Under the pieces are notes generated by a model. The model was given only the letters and a program-made list of their open reading frames with translations. It had not been told where the DNA came from and ran no database searches. 6,701 bases of DNA, taken from positions 1 through 6,701 of the forward strand of contig JAQUCQ010000181.1 in the NCBI GenBank assembly GCA_028686145.1. Direction: 5' to 3'. The stretch is from Desulfuromonadaceae bacterium (GTDB lineage: Bacteria > Desulfobacterota > Desulfuromonadia > Geobacterales > Pseudopelobacteraceae). Below are positions 1-6,369 of this stretch, piece by piece (the stretch's first letter is position 1; every line of letters begins with the position of its first letter). Made by a program: the position numbers and the translations under genes.

Positions 1-264
1 CTGCAAAGCGCAGAAGCAAAGCTAATGAAGGCGGTGCAGGTTGACGAAGCGTATCTCCCCAGTTATTACAATCTTGGCCTCCTGAAAGGCAGACAAGGTG
101 ATGTGACCGCAGCGCTACAGTGGTTTAATCAGGCTGAACAGTTAAATCCCGGCGACTACAAGATCTTTGTCTATAAAGGAATTATGTACGAAGAGCGGAA
201 AGACTTGGCAACCGCAACTGCCAGCTACAAAAAAGCACTGGAACTGGTCATCGAACAGCCATGA
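1..264 (+). CDS. TPR-repeat protein, 3' end only
   Basis: The frame is open from base 1 and ends at TGA 262-264, so the gene starts upstream of the window; 87 codons are visible. The residues form the second helix of one tetratricopeptide repeat, then two fuller repeats: one around YYNLGLLKGRQGD...AEQLNP (about residues 18-50) and one around YKGIMYEERKD...YKKALEL (about 54-83). The small and aromatic residues sit at the usual TPR positions. TPR arrays are protein-protein scaffolds; no catalytic domain is visible in this part. The stop overlaps the start of the downstream cytochrome gene by four bases, so the two are probably translationally coupled and the TPR protein may serve in assembly or docking of that cytochrome (inference). 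The protein could be exported or cytoplasmic; its N-terminus is outside the window. Confidence 0.85.
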   Translation: MQSAEAKLMKAVQVDEAYLPSYYNLGLLKGRQGDVTAALQWFNQAEQLNPGDYKIFVYKGIMYEERKDLATATASYKKALELVIEQP

Positions 265-1256
265 AGCGACTATCAACAACCGGACTAACGATATGTGTCA
301 TCATGTACCGACTGTTTATCGCAGGCACTCTACATGCGACGACATTCACCGTTTTATCTCCTCCCAACAACACTTTTGTCGAGAGCAAGCAGATAAGCGT
401 CGTCGTGTCATTGCCGAATGGTGAAGCAACCACGGCAAGTGTCATTACAGGAGGGAAAACCTACACTAAATCTGTTCCAACCCGGGCCGGGGGTCATACA
501 ATTTGCATTGGCGTACCCCTTGCCAACGGCCTGAATTTTCTTGATATAACCACATCCAACCGTTTCGGTATCAGCGAAAAAGAGAGCCTGAGTCTCTATC
601 TACGCTCCGCTTTATCCAAGTCTCACCAGAATCCACCGGCAGAATTCAAGCGCTACTATTTTCACACACCTGCAAATGAGACAGCATGCGCTCCCTGCCA
701 TAAATTGGAGCCTTCCCTCTATGACCTGAACCCTGAAAAGCTCGAAGATTCACCTTGTTACCAATGCCATAAAGACAAGGCCAGTGGTGTTTACAAACAT
801 AAACCAGTCTCGGCCGGAAAATGTTTCAGCTGCCATGAAGTTTCCAGGGACAAAAGGAAATATGCAACGACAAAACCGGACCAAACAACCTGTTTTCTCT
901 GTCACAGCACACAGGGCAGACTCTGGAAAAAAAAGAGGATCCATCATGGCCCGACCGCCGTAGGAAACTGTACTCTCTGCCATGACCCCCATGGCTCCGA
1001 TTGGCCTTCATTCACCAGGCTTCATCCAACAGACCTTTGCCTCAACTGTCATAACGACAAAAAAACCGGGCTCCATGTTATTGCCGGCTTTTTTGGCAAG
1101 GGGCACCCGGTCAAAGCGGCTAAATCTCCACTAAAGCCGGATCGCCCCTTTTCCTGCGCAGGATGTCACAATCCTCATGCAGGAGATACGCAAAGTCTGC
1201 TTAATAAAGAGCGAGACAAGCTGGAAGACTACTGCCAGACATGTCACAAACTTTAA
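261..1256 (+). CDS. exported octaheme c-type cytochrome (doubled CXXCH) with N-terminal Ig-like region
   Basis: The product has 331 residues. The N-terminus has Lys-Arg, a hydrophobic stretch (about 8-22) and a likely signal peptidase site after LHA (about 26), so it should act in the periplasm or beyond. Residues about 27-117 are heme-free and beta-rich (PPNNTFVESKQ..., a GLNFLDITTSNRFG end), resembling an Ig-like or glucodextranase-B-like fold; this is inferred from pattern only. Eight CXXCH heme c sites follow, with first Cys at 143, 166, 188, 211, 237, 260, 299 and 325. The spacing matches the doubled-CXXCH family, clearest in CTLCHDPHG...LCLNCH and CAGCHNPHAG...YCQTCH. Extra His residues (180, 228-229, 255, 282) could be distal heme ligands. 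The role is electron transfer, probably to an outer-membrane or extracellular partner. ATG 261 overlaps the TPR stop; ATG 303 is a weaker alternative because it would cut off the signal peptide's charged end. The exact family member is not recognised. Confidence 0.93.
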   Translation: MKRLSTTGLTICVIMYRLFIAGTLHATTFTVLSPPNNTFVESKQISVVVSLPNGEATTASVITGGKTYTKSVPTRAGGHTICIGVPLANGLNFLDITTSNRFGISEKESLSLYLRSALSKSHQNPPAEFKRYYFHTPANETACAPCHKLEPSLYDLNPEKLEDSPCYQCHKDKASGVYKHKPVSAGKCFSCHEVSRDKRKYATTKPDQTTCFLCHSTQGRLWKKKRIHHGPTAVGNCTLCHDPHGSDWPSFTRLHPTDLCLNCHNDKKTGLHVIAGFFGKGHPVKAAKSPLKPDRPFSCAGCHNPHAGDTQSLLNKERDKLEDYCQTCHKL

Positions 1257-1313
1257 CTTAATTGTACAAGCGCGCCGGCAGCATCAACAGCGCTCGCACT
1301 GTTAAGTAACGAG

Positions 1314-1436
1314 CCGGTTCCTTTAGTGAGGTACGCAGGTTGCTTATGGCGGACAACAAACAGGGAGGGATGCCCTACCCCCGGCACTTGTTTCCCGCAT
1401 AACTTTTCTGTGCTCGGAACCGGGGCCTGTCCCGGT
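1314..1436. repeat. hairpin-rich, possibly REP-like segment at the 3' end of the EAL gene
   Basis: Three structures cluster here. ACCGGG at 1419-1424 pairs perfectly with CCCGGT at 1431-1436 around a 6-base loop. GGGAGGG at 1363-1369 pairs with CCCT-A-CCC at 1373-1380 around an ATG loop, with one bulged base. CCGGTTCC at 1314-1321 is the exact inverse of GGAACCGG at 1416-1423. The segment spans the intergenic end and the last ~30 codons of the GGDEF-EAL frame. The GGAACCGGGGCCTGTCCC string resembles palindromic REP-type repeats served by Y1 REP transposases, but this is from memory and needs a genome-wide copy count. It could also just be GC-rich structure acting near the 3' end of the transcript. 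Confidence 0.35.
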
Positions 1437-3188
1437 GAAGCACTTTGGAGTATTGCCACAAGCACTGACCAATAGCCGTTCCATCTCCCCGCCCGACAAC
1501 GGTTTACTGAAAAAATATCCCTGTATTTCATCACATCCAAGTTCATTCAGTGCTTCCAGCTGATCGCAGGATTCAACTCCTTCAGCAATCAAATGCAGCC
1601 CGAAGCCACGGGCAATACCAATAATTGCCTGGATAATCGGTGAGACACCATGCTCAAAAGTCAGATCACGGACAAACGACTGATCAATTTTAATTGTATT
1701 GACAGGAAACAGACGCAGATAGTTGAGTGAGGAGTAACAGGTTCCGAAATCATCAATAGAAATTCGCACACCGTGATCACGCAACGCTCTCATTTTTTTG
1801 ATGACTCCCGGAGCATCCTGCAAGAGAACATTTTCCGTGATTTCAATCTCTAATGAATTAGTCGGCAGATGATTATTGGTTACGTGCCCCATGATACGCG
1901 TAATAATGTCATTGCGCTCAAATTCCTGCGGTGAGACATTCACAGACATGCGCAGATTACTGAACCCCTTGGCCCGCCATGACGACAGTTGTGCGCATGC
2001 CTCACCAAGCACCCAGTCAGTAATCTCGCCAATCAAGCCCGTTTCCTCTGCCATACCAATAAAACTTAGCGGATTCATTAGTCCGTGAACCGGATGATCC
2101 CAGCGGATTAGCGCTTCCATGCCAACAATTTCATTTTTTCTCACACTGAATTGCGGTTGGTAATACAACTTGAATTCAGCGTTGTTAATTGCCTGACGCA
2201 GATCATTTTCAAGACTGATACGCTCGCAGCTGCAGGTGTTCATGTCCGGAATAAAATATTTAAAACCATTTTTACCGTTCGCTTTGACCTTGTACATAGC
2301 AATATCAGCGTTTTTAAGAAGAGTATCGACACTTTCCCCATCACGGGGCAAAACAGCAATGCCGATGCTGGCGGAGATATGCACATCCTGCCCGGCAATA
2401 TTAAAGGGAGCCTGGAGTTCCTGTTTGATTTTTTCAGCGGTAATGGTTGCATCTTCGGCTTTCACCATATCGGGGAGCAGCACGGTAAACTCATCACCGC
2501 CCTTGCGTGCGAGAGTGTCACCAGCCCGCATGCAGTTGCGCAGACGAAGCGCAACGTTTTTCAAAAGTTCGTCGCCCGCAGCGTGTCCATAGGTGTCATT
2601 CACCAGCTTGAAACGGTCAAGGTCGATGAACATGACACCCACTACCCCGCCATGCCGTTTAACATGTATTATAGCCATTTCAAGACGATCCTTGAACAAT
2701 CGCTGGTTGGGCAGGTGGGTGAGCTGATCGTGAAAAGCCTGGAAAGCAATTGTTTCATCGGCTATCTTGCGTTCGGTAATGTCGCGAGCTACACCGTACG
2801 TGCCCAGATAGCAGTTTTGCACCAGAGAATCCTCTCCGCATTTGTCAACATAGATACCGGTGGCACTCATCATTGAAACGATCAGGTTGTCTTCAAAGTA
2901 GCGAAAACTATCATTCTTGGTTTTCAACCGCACCTCAAGATTTGAGACGGCCCTGATGTCTCTGCGGCGCTCGGCAAAAGCATACTGTGCTTTTTCAAGA
3001 TCATCTTCGTGAACTATAACGTTGTACTTGCTACCGATAAGCTCTTCGCGCGTATAGCCGAGCAGTGACTCGATCCGGCCATTGACGAACGTGAACCGAC
3101 CGCTGTGATCAATGGTGTAGATAAGATCGGGAGAACTCTCGACGAGAAATCGATGAAGATGTTCAGATTGTTCGAGACGGGCTGCCAT
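1344..3188 (-). CDS. PAS-GGDEF-EAL cyclic-di-GMP turnover protein (likely C-terminal part of a frameshifted response regulator)
   Basis: The product has 614 residues as read. PAS sensor domain: about 8-140, ending in the usual GVARDITERK linker. GGDEF domain: about 148-312. Motif GGDEF is at 230-234, metal Asp 189, substrate-contact residues Asn197 and Asp206, and the RxxD product-inhibition site at 221-224 is intact. Asp206 argues for c-di-GMP rather than the Ser-bearing hybrid cyclase type. EAL domain: about 325-573. It has E358-A-L, N417, E449, E452, D479-D480, K500, E536 and Q556, all the metal, catalytic and loop-6 positions expected of an active phosphodiesterase. The loop-6 DFGTG reads DFGTC (Cys484). 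There is no membrane segment, so it is cytoplasmic. The last ~41 residues are a Gly/Cys/Pro-rich tail outside the EAL fold. ATG 3188 overlaps the receiver stop (TGATG) and has only a weak Shine-Dalgarno. The frame continues upstream as a natural coiled linker (VGNVLYRRRLERSNAL), pointing to an original fusion with the receiver. Confidence 0.92.
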   Translation of the reverse strand: MAARLEQSEHLHRFLVESSPDLIYTIDHSGRFTFVNGRIESLLGYTREELIGSKYNVIVHEDDLEKAQYAFAERRRDIRAVSNLEVRLKTKNDSFRYFEDNLIVSMMSATGIYVDKCGEDSLVQNCYLGTYGVARDITERKIADETIAFQAFHDQLTHLPNQRLFKDRLEMAIIHVKRHGGVVGVMFIDLDRFKLVNDTYGHAAGDELLKNVALRLRNCMRAGDTLARKGGDEFTVLLPDMVKAEDATITAEKIKQELQAPFNIAGQDVHISASIGIAVLPRDGESVDTLLKNADIAMYKVKANGKNGFKYFIPDMNTCSCERISLENDLRQAINNAEFKLYYQPQFSVRKNEIVGMEALIRWDHPVHGLMNPLSFIGMAEETGLIGEITDWVLGEACAQLSSWRAKGFSNLRMSVNVSPQEFERNDIITRIMGHVTNNHLPTNSLEIEITENVLLQDAPGVIKKMRALRDHGVRISIDDFGTCYSSLNYLRLFPVNTIKIDQSFVRDLTFEHGVSPIIQAIIGIARGFGLHLIAEGVESCDQLEALNELGCDEIQGYFFSKPLSGGEMERLLVSACGNTPKCFTGTGPGSEHRKVMRETSAGGRASLPVCCPP

Positions 3189-3625
3189 CAGAGCATTGCT
3201 TCGTTCCAGACGACGACGATACAGAACGTTTCCGACTTATGTTTAATTTCTTCTAATTCGTGCGGCTTGCGAACAAATTCCACGGCTCCCTTGCGCAGAG
3301 CGAGAATTGCAGAGTCAATACTGTCATCCGCACTGACGAAAATGACGCTGACTTGAATTTTACTCGCCGAGATCCATTCCATCACTTCCAGACCGGAAAT
3401 ATCCGGCAGATTGATATCCAGCAGAACAAGGTCGAATTCCTGAGTCTCTAGAGCTGTTATGGCACCGCACCCGGTTTCACATTCAGAAATTTCCAGCCCG
3501 GATTCATCCAGCATGTTTCGTATGCTTAATCGTATGCGAGGTTCATCATCAACAATCAGCAAACGATGTAATTGACTTGGTTCATCTGAAAAAACACTTA
3601 GATGCATCTTGTCAAGCCTATTCAT
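3188..3625 (-). CDS. receiver (REC) domain, response-regulator N-terminus
   Basis: The product has 145 residues as read. Residues about 20-130 form a complete CheY-like receiver: acidic pair Asp26-Asp27 in LLIVDDE, phospho-acceptor Asp70 in LVLLDINLP, Ser98 in VIFVSADDS and Lys120 in FVRKP. All catalytic positions are present, so it should accept phosphate, most likely from the kinase encoded immediately upstream. ATG 3625 is chosen because it lies one base after the kinase stop and 7 bases below a GGGAG site; a longer in-frame start at 3718 would run back into the kinase gene and add non-homologous residues. The last 15 residues (from Ser131) do not look like receiver or linker sequence. In the next frame the same bases encode the linker expected between a receiver and a PAS domain. 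The gene is therefore probably the front part of a REC-PAS-GGDEF-EAL gene cut by a one-base loss; as read, a stand-alone receiver is the product. Confidence 0.85.
   Translation of the reverse strand: MNRLDKMHLSVFSDEPSQLHRLLIVDDEPRIRLSIRNMLDESGLEISECETGCGAITALETQEFDLVLLDINLPDISGLEVMEWISASKIQVSVIFVSADDSIDSAILALRKGAVEFVRKPHELEEIKHKSETFCIVVVWNEAML
3233..3239 (-). other. probable one-base frameshift joining REC and PAS-GGDEF-EAL frames
   Basis: In the receiver frame the codons read ATT AAA CAT AAG TCG GAA ACG, after which similarity to response regulators ends. Adding one base after AAG (for example AAG GTC GGA AAC GTT) gives EEIKHK-VGNVLYRRRLERSNAL running in frame into MAARLEQSEH and the PAS domain. 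This is the typical receiver-linker-PAS join. The downstream frame has a TAA at 3239-3237, so the switch must lie at or just after it. No slippery heptamer suited to programmed -1 frameshifting is visible. The explanation is either a true mutation, with possible reinitiation at the TGATG overlap, or a sequencing/assembly error. Confidence 0.75.
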
Positions 3626-3626
3626 T

Positions 3627-5798
3627 TTAATTCTCCCGTGTTTTAGGAAGCAGAATTGAAAAACTTGTCCCATGTCCGGCACTACTCCGGCAGATAATTC
3701 TCCCGTTGAGTTGTTCAATCAGGCCTGCCACAATGGACAGCCCAACTCCTGAATGTCCCGGCCTCCTGTTCGGATCAAGCGGCTGAAAGAGGCGCTGCAT
3801 TACATCCGGTGGCAAACCCGGTCCAGTATCGCTCATACGGATTTCGATGTACGCTTTACCGTCTTGATTAACATCAGCGTGTGTGGAAATTGACATGCAC
3901 CCTCCGGGCACCATCGCATCGGCTGCGTTGTTCCAAAGGTTTACCAGGACTTGCTTGAGACCGTCCCGATTGTGTGCCATTGGAATCAGTTCCGGATCCA
4001 GTGTTTTTTCCACTGTTATGCCACGGCTGGAGAAAAGCGTTTTGCCATAGAGCACCAGCATGCTCTCAATCAAAACATTGATGTCAAGTGTAGCGGTAGC
4101 CGACGGCATGTCCGGCAGGCTACTCATCTGCCGCACGATTTTTGTAACACGATCAATTTCCTCCCTGAGTATATCCAGTTCTTGGTGCAGGTTGTTCGTA
4201 TCCGGCATTTTTTTTCTGATGATGCTGAGATAGTTATTGATGATGCTGAGCGGGTTGCCTGTTTCGTGAAAGACCTTGTGGGCCTGCTGTTCAAAACGTT
4301 TTGTCAGGGCAGCTTCAACTGAATGCTTCTGTACCTGCATGCTGCGCCAGGTTTCGATACTGTTCGCAGCCATCCTGGCGAAGTTCATCATCCAGGGTAG
4401 TTGCGGGCAGAGGCGAAGGTATTGTGACTTACTTATCCCGAAGGCAATGACACCAATATTTTTCGCACGAGCTGCTAGTGGCAAATACACAACCCCTTCG
4501 CTTCCAAGAGCACGGATAATCTGGGTATCAGTGAGCGACATGTTTGCACTACATCCTTCTTCGAATGTGGAACGATGCTGCGTTCCAAGAGCCACATTGG
4601 CGGCAAAGCTCTGCGTGGAAGTAAGCACGATTTCAACATTCTGCAAAATATCAGGTTGGCCGGCGATGCTTGCACCCGACAGGACCGGCTTATCCGCCTG
4701 AACAAGTAAAAAGGCCAGATGCCCCGGGCCGAACAGGATCCGGGCAGATTCTCGGATGCCAAGGAGGATTTCAGCCTCACTGGTAAGCAAGGCCATATCG
4801 TGCTGCAGCGGCTGCATCATTGCCATGTCACGTACCGACTCTTCAATGCGGGCATGAGCCATGTAATTATCATGAAGTTTCAACTGCTGATTCTCGTGCG
4901 GCATGTAAACCGTGCTCGGAAATGTTTTGCTTGTTGGCAACTCAGTGATGCCGAGTGCTTCTGCAATTACGGCAACCCGCTTGGAACAATTTCGGAGAAT
5001 GAAAACGAGGCGCGGAATATCAATTCCCAGCATTGCGGTAATCGCTTCAAGGTCAGGTGCTTGTTTTTTTTGCGTGATATCCAACACATTGACCTGATCA
5101 CACAGTACGTGCGAAGACCAGACAATTTGGCTTAGCTGGTCAGCAGAAGCAATCTCTTCAGCTGTTTTATGATGAAAGAGAATTGAATCCGCCATAAACG
5201 ACGAGAGTTCCCATTGATCTGCCAGCCAGGCACCCAGCGCCATATGGTCTGTCCCCAGTGTTTTCTTTTCGAAAGCCAGCAGGCCCATTTCGTCAATGCT
5301 TGACTCTAGCAACCTGCCATAGCACTCTTCCATCCCCCCAAGTAACAGCAATTGACCGATATCATGGAGCAGCCCTGAAAGATGTGCTTCTTCAACGTCA
5401 GGATAGGCTACATCTGTTGAAATCTCGCGTGCCACCTCTGCAACCAATAACGAATGGCTCCAAAATCCGGAAAGATCGTACTTCCTGTTATTTGATGCAG
5501 AGGAGAAAACGTTTTGTACTGCGAGACAGGAGGCCAAGGTTCGTGTAAGGTGAGTTCCGAGTTTAACCAGGCATTGTGTAAGGTTTTTTGATGCCGTTCC
5601 CTGATACAGGGCAGAAGATTTCGCAACCATGAGTACTCGTGCACTCAGCGCAGGGTCCTGGCTGACAATTGCTGCCAGTTCGGACATTGTCGTACGATCG
5701 TCTTCTACCAAATACAAAAAACGAAGCAAAACCTGCGGGGTCACTTGCAGCTGTAAGGATTCGATTGAGTTTATAATTGCTTCCGGAATTTGCAGCAT
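3627..5798 (-). CDS. HDOD-GAF-like sensor histidine kinase
   Basis: The product has 723 residues and no membrane segment or signal peptide, so it is cytoplasmic. An HDOD domain spans about 15-215 (SQDPALSARVL early on, then FWSHS with His115, LLHDIGQ with His145-Asp146, and later His185 and His209-His210). It keeps several HD-superfamily metal-ligand positions, though HDOD proteins are usually regarded as non-catalytic signalling domains. A GAF-like input region lies about 335-485. The kinase core follows: H-box HETGNPL with the phosphorylated His511, N-box around N620-N624 (NLWNNAADAM), G1 box DTGPG at 657-661, G2 around GHSGVGLS (681-688) and G3 GHGTSF at 708-713. All ATP-binding motifs are intact. 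ATG 5798 is the first in-frame start, with GAAGGG five bases upstream. The stop is one base before the receiver ATG, so kinase and receiver form a cognate pair that should feed phosphate into the c-di-GMP protein. The signal sensed is unknown. Confidence 0.93.
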   Translation of the reverse strand: MLQIPEAIINSIESLQLQVTPQVLLRFLYLVEDDRTTMSELAAIVSQDPALSARVLMVAKSSALYQGTASKNLTQCLVKLGTHLTRTLASCLAVQNVFSSASNNRKYDLSGFWSHSLLVAEVAREISTDVAYPDVEEAHLSGLLHDIGQLLLLGGMEECYGRLLESSIDEMGLLAFEKKTLGTDHMALGAWLADQWELSSFMADSILFHHKTAEEIASADQLSQIVWSSHVLCDQVNVLDITQKKQAPDLEAITAMLGIDIPRLVFILRNCSKRVAVIAEALGITELPTSKTFPSTVYMPHENQQLKLHDNYMAHARIEESVRDMAMMQPLQHDMALLTSEAEILLGIRESARILFGPGHLAFLLVQADKPVLSGASIAGQPDILQNVEIVLTSTQSFAANVALGTQHRSTFEEGCSANMSLTDTQIIRALGSEGVVYLPLAARAKNIGVIAFGISKSQYLRLCPQLPWMMNFARMAANSIETWRSMQVQKHSVEAALTKRFEQQAHKVFHETGNPLSIINNYLSIIRKKMPDTNNLHQELDILREEIDRVTKIVRQMSSLPDMPSATATLDINVLIESMLVLYGKTLFSSRGITVEKTLDPELIPMAHNRDGLKQVLVNLWNNAADAMVPGGCMSISTHADVNQDGKAYIEIRMSDTGPGLPPDVMQRLFQPLDPNRRPGHSGVGLSIVAGLIEQLNGRIICRSSAGHGTSFSILLPKTREN
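3633..3637 (-). promoter_or_regulatory. ribosome binding site of the receiver gene
   Basis: GGGAG on the minus strand lies 7 bases before ATG 3625, inside the last codons of the kinase gene. It decides the receiver start in favour of 3625 over the longer in-frame start at 3718. Confidence 0.75.
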
Positions 5799-5803
5799 AT
5801 ATG

Positions 5804-5809
5804 CCCTTC
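5804..5809 (-). promoter_or_regulatory. ribosome binding site of the HDOD kinase gene
   Basis: GAAGGG on the minus strand sits five bases before ATG 5798 and supports that start. Confidence 0.65.
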
Positions 5810-5844
5810 AATTATTGTAACCAGAAAAAAAGGTCTTTAGAGGT

Positions 5845-5850
5845 ATTCTA
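5845..5850 (-). promoter_or_regulatory. weak candidate -10 box for the kinase operon
   Basis: TAGAAT on the minus strand matches five of six bases of TATAAT and would give a leader of about 40 bases before ATG 5798. No good -35 box is found 16-18 bases further up, so an activator would be needed; the tandem repeat at 5862-5903 lies just upstream, where one could bind. The call is weak. Confidence 0.2.
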
Positions 5851-5861
5851 TTTTGGCTTGG

Positions 5862-5903
5862 CACCTGCGCCGTTTGACTCAACACCTGCGCCGTTTGACT
5901 CAC
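5862..5903. repeat. two tandem 21-base direct repeats upstream of the kinase operon
   Basis: CACCTGCGCCGTTTGACTCA at 5862-5881 is repeated exactly at 5883-5902, a 21-base period with only the last base differing (A versus C). Each copy contains TGACTCA; in the first copy this is part of the perfect palindrome TTGACTCAA (5874-5882). A partial third copy, CACCTGCtGCgG, starts at 5901. The repeat lies 64-105 bases above the kinase start codon. A 21-base spacing is two helical turns, which puts both copies on the same DNA face, as expected for paired operator sites. On the + strand it would encode a 7-residue repeat, but no supported gene covers it. Confidence 0.8.
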
Positions 5904-6077
5904 CTGCTGCGGTGAATGACGCTTTGTTCACTGAACCGCGACCGGCCTTTTCACCGGGAAATCCACCTGATCTGACATGTCCTGTGAGGATTTAGATTAT
6001 TTTTTGTTCGAACAGAACCGTTTATATTTCTAAGTTACTCTGGAACGTCCTACCCTTTATAAGCACCGTCTGTGCCA

Positions 6078-6093
6078 AAATATTTTAATATTT
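6078..6093. repeat. palindrome AAATATT-TT-AATATTT
   Basis: A perfect 7+2+7 inverted repeat. It is pure A/T and so easily formed by chance, but it shares the ten-base core TATTTKAATA and the same geometry with the palindrome at 6246-6261. Confidence 0.5.
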
Positions 6094-6190
6094 CTTCCCC
6101 ATCTAGCCATGAAAATGCTCTCATCTTACTTCCCCAAACACTTCTTAACAAAACTCTACGGCGGCACTAAATACAGAATTTGGCATGAGT

Positions 6191-6206
6191 TATGTATAGT
6201 TACATA
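6191..6206. repeat. palindrome TATGTA-TAGT-TACATA
   Basis: A perfect 6-base inverted repeat with a 4-base spacer. It is centred 55 bases before the centre of the palindrome at 6246-6261. It looks like a dimeric regulator site, but no nearby promoter is identified. Confidence 0.5.
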
Positions 6207-6245
6207 TTTTTCTACTCAATAAACCTCGGTCTTCTAACATTCAGT

Positions 6246-6261
6246 ACGTATTTGAATACGT
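6246..6261. repeat. palindrome ACGTATT-TG-AATACGT
   Basis: A perfect 7+2+7 inverted repeat containing CpG steps, so less likely by chance than the A/T-only copy at 6078-6093. A further G6244-C6263 pair is possible beyond one mismatch. Operator-like; the regulator is unknown. Confidence 0.6.
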
Positions 6262-6344
6262 TCATAGTTTATCTTACTTGGTTCACTATGCAAGAAGCTG
6301 TTTCACGTGTCATTGGCATCATGTCCATCTAGAACCGTGATACC

Positions 6345-6369
6345 TGCCACGGCCTATTCCCGTGTGGCA
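6345..6369. repeat. hairpin around TGCCAC / GTGGCA
   Basis: TGCCAC at 6345-6350 pairs with GTGGCA at 6364-6369. An alternative inner pairing is CACGG 6348-6352 with CCGTG 6360-6364. No T-run follows on either strand, so it is not a standard terminator. It may be part of an RNA leader or of no importance. Confidence 0.35.

Noticed and set aside
1275..1317. Nested pairing (CCGGC/GCCGG around AACAG/CTGTT) between the convergent genes, considered as a terminator
   Set aside because: The stems are only five bases with wide loops, and no T-run follows on either strand.
1346..1402. Short + strand frame MADNKQGGMPYPRHLFPA, considered as the remnant start of a Y1-type transposase
   Set aside because: Only 18 codons, and the resemblance is too slight to separate from chance; kept only as context for the possible REP-like segment.
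1253..1546. 97-codon minus-strand frame ending near the cytochrome stop
   Set aside because: It overlaps the 3' end of the EAL gene in another frame and has no recognisable protein or ribosome binding site.
2151..2876. 241-codon + strand open frame
   Set aside because: It lies wholly antisense to the GGDEF-EAL coding region, whose protein motifs are unmistakable; the product resembles nothing I recognise.
3230..3245. Programmed -1 ribosomal frameshifting between the receiver and PAS frames
   Set aside because: There is no X XXY YYZ slippery heptamer in the right phase, and the switch would have to occur right after the AAG codon.
5859..5875. TGGCAC considered as a sigma-54 -24 element
   Set aside because: The -12 half (TTGCW) is missing at the required spacing, and the orientation is away from the kinase operon.
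5777..5995. + strand open frame of 72 codons containing a 7-residue repeat (PAPFDST-like)
   Set aside because: It has no ribosome binding site, overlaps the start of the well-supported kinase gene on the other strand, and its repeat is explained by the 21-base DNA repeat.
6109..6222. 37-codon + strand frame beginning MKMLSSYFPKH
   Set aside because: There is no Shine-Dalgarno before the ATG, no recognisable motif, and it covers one of the palindromes.
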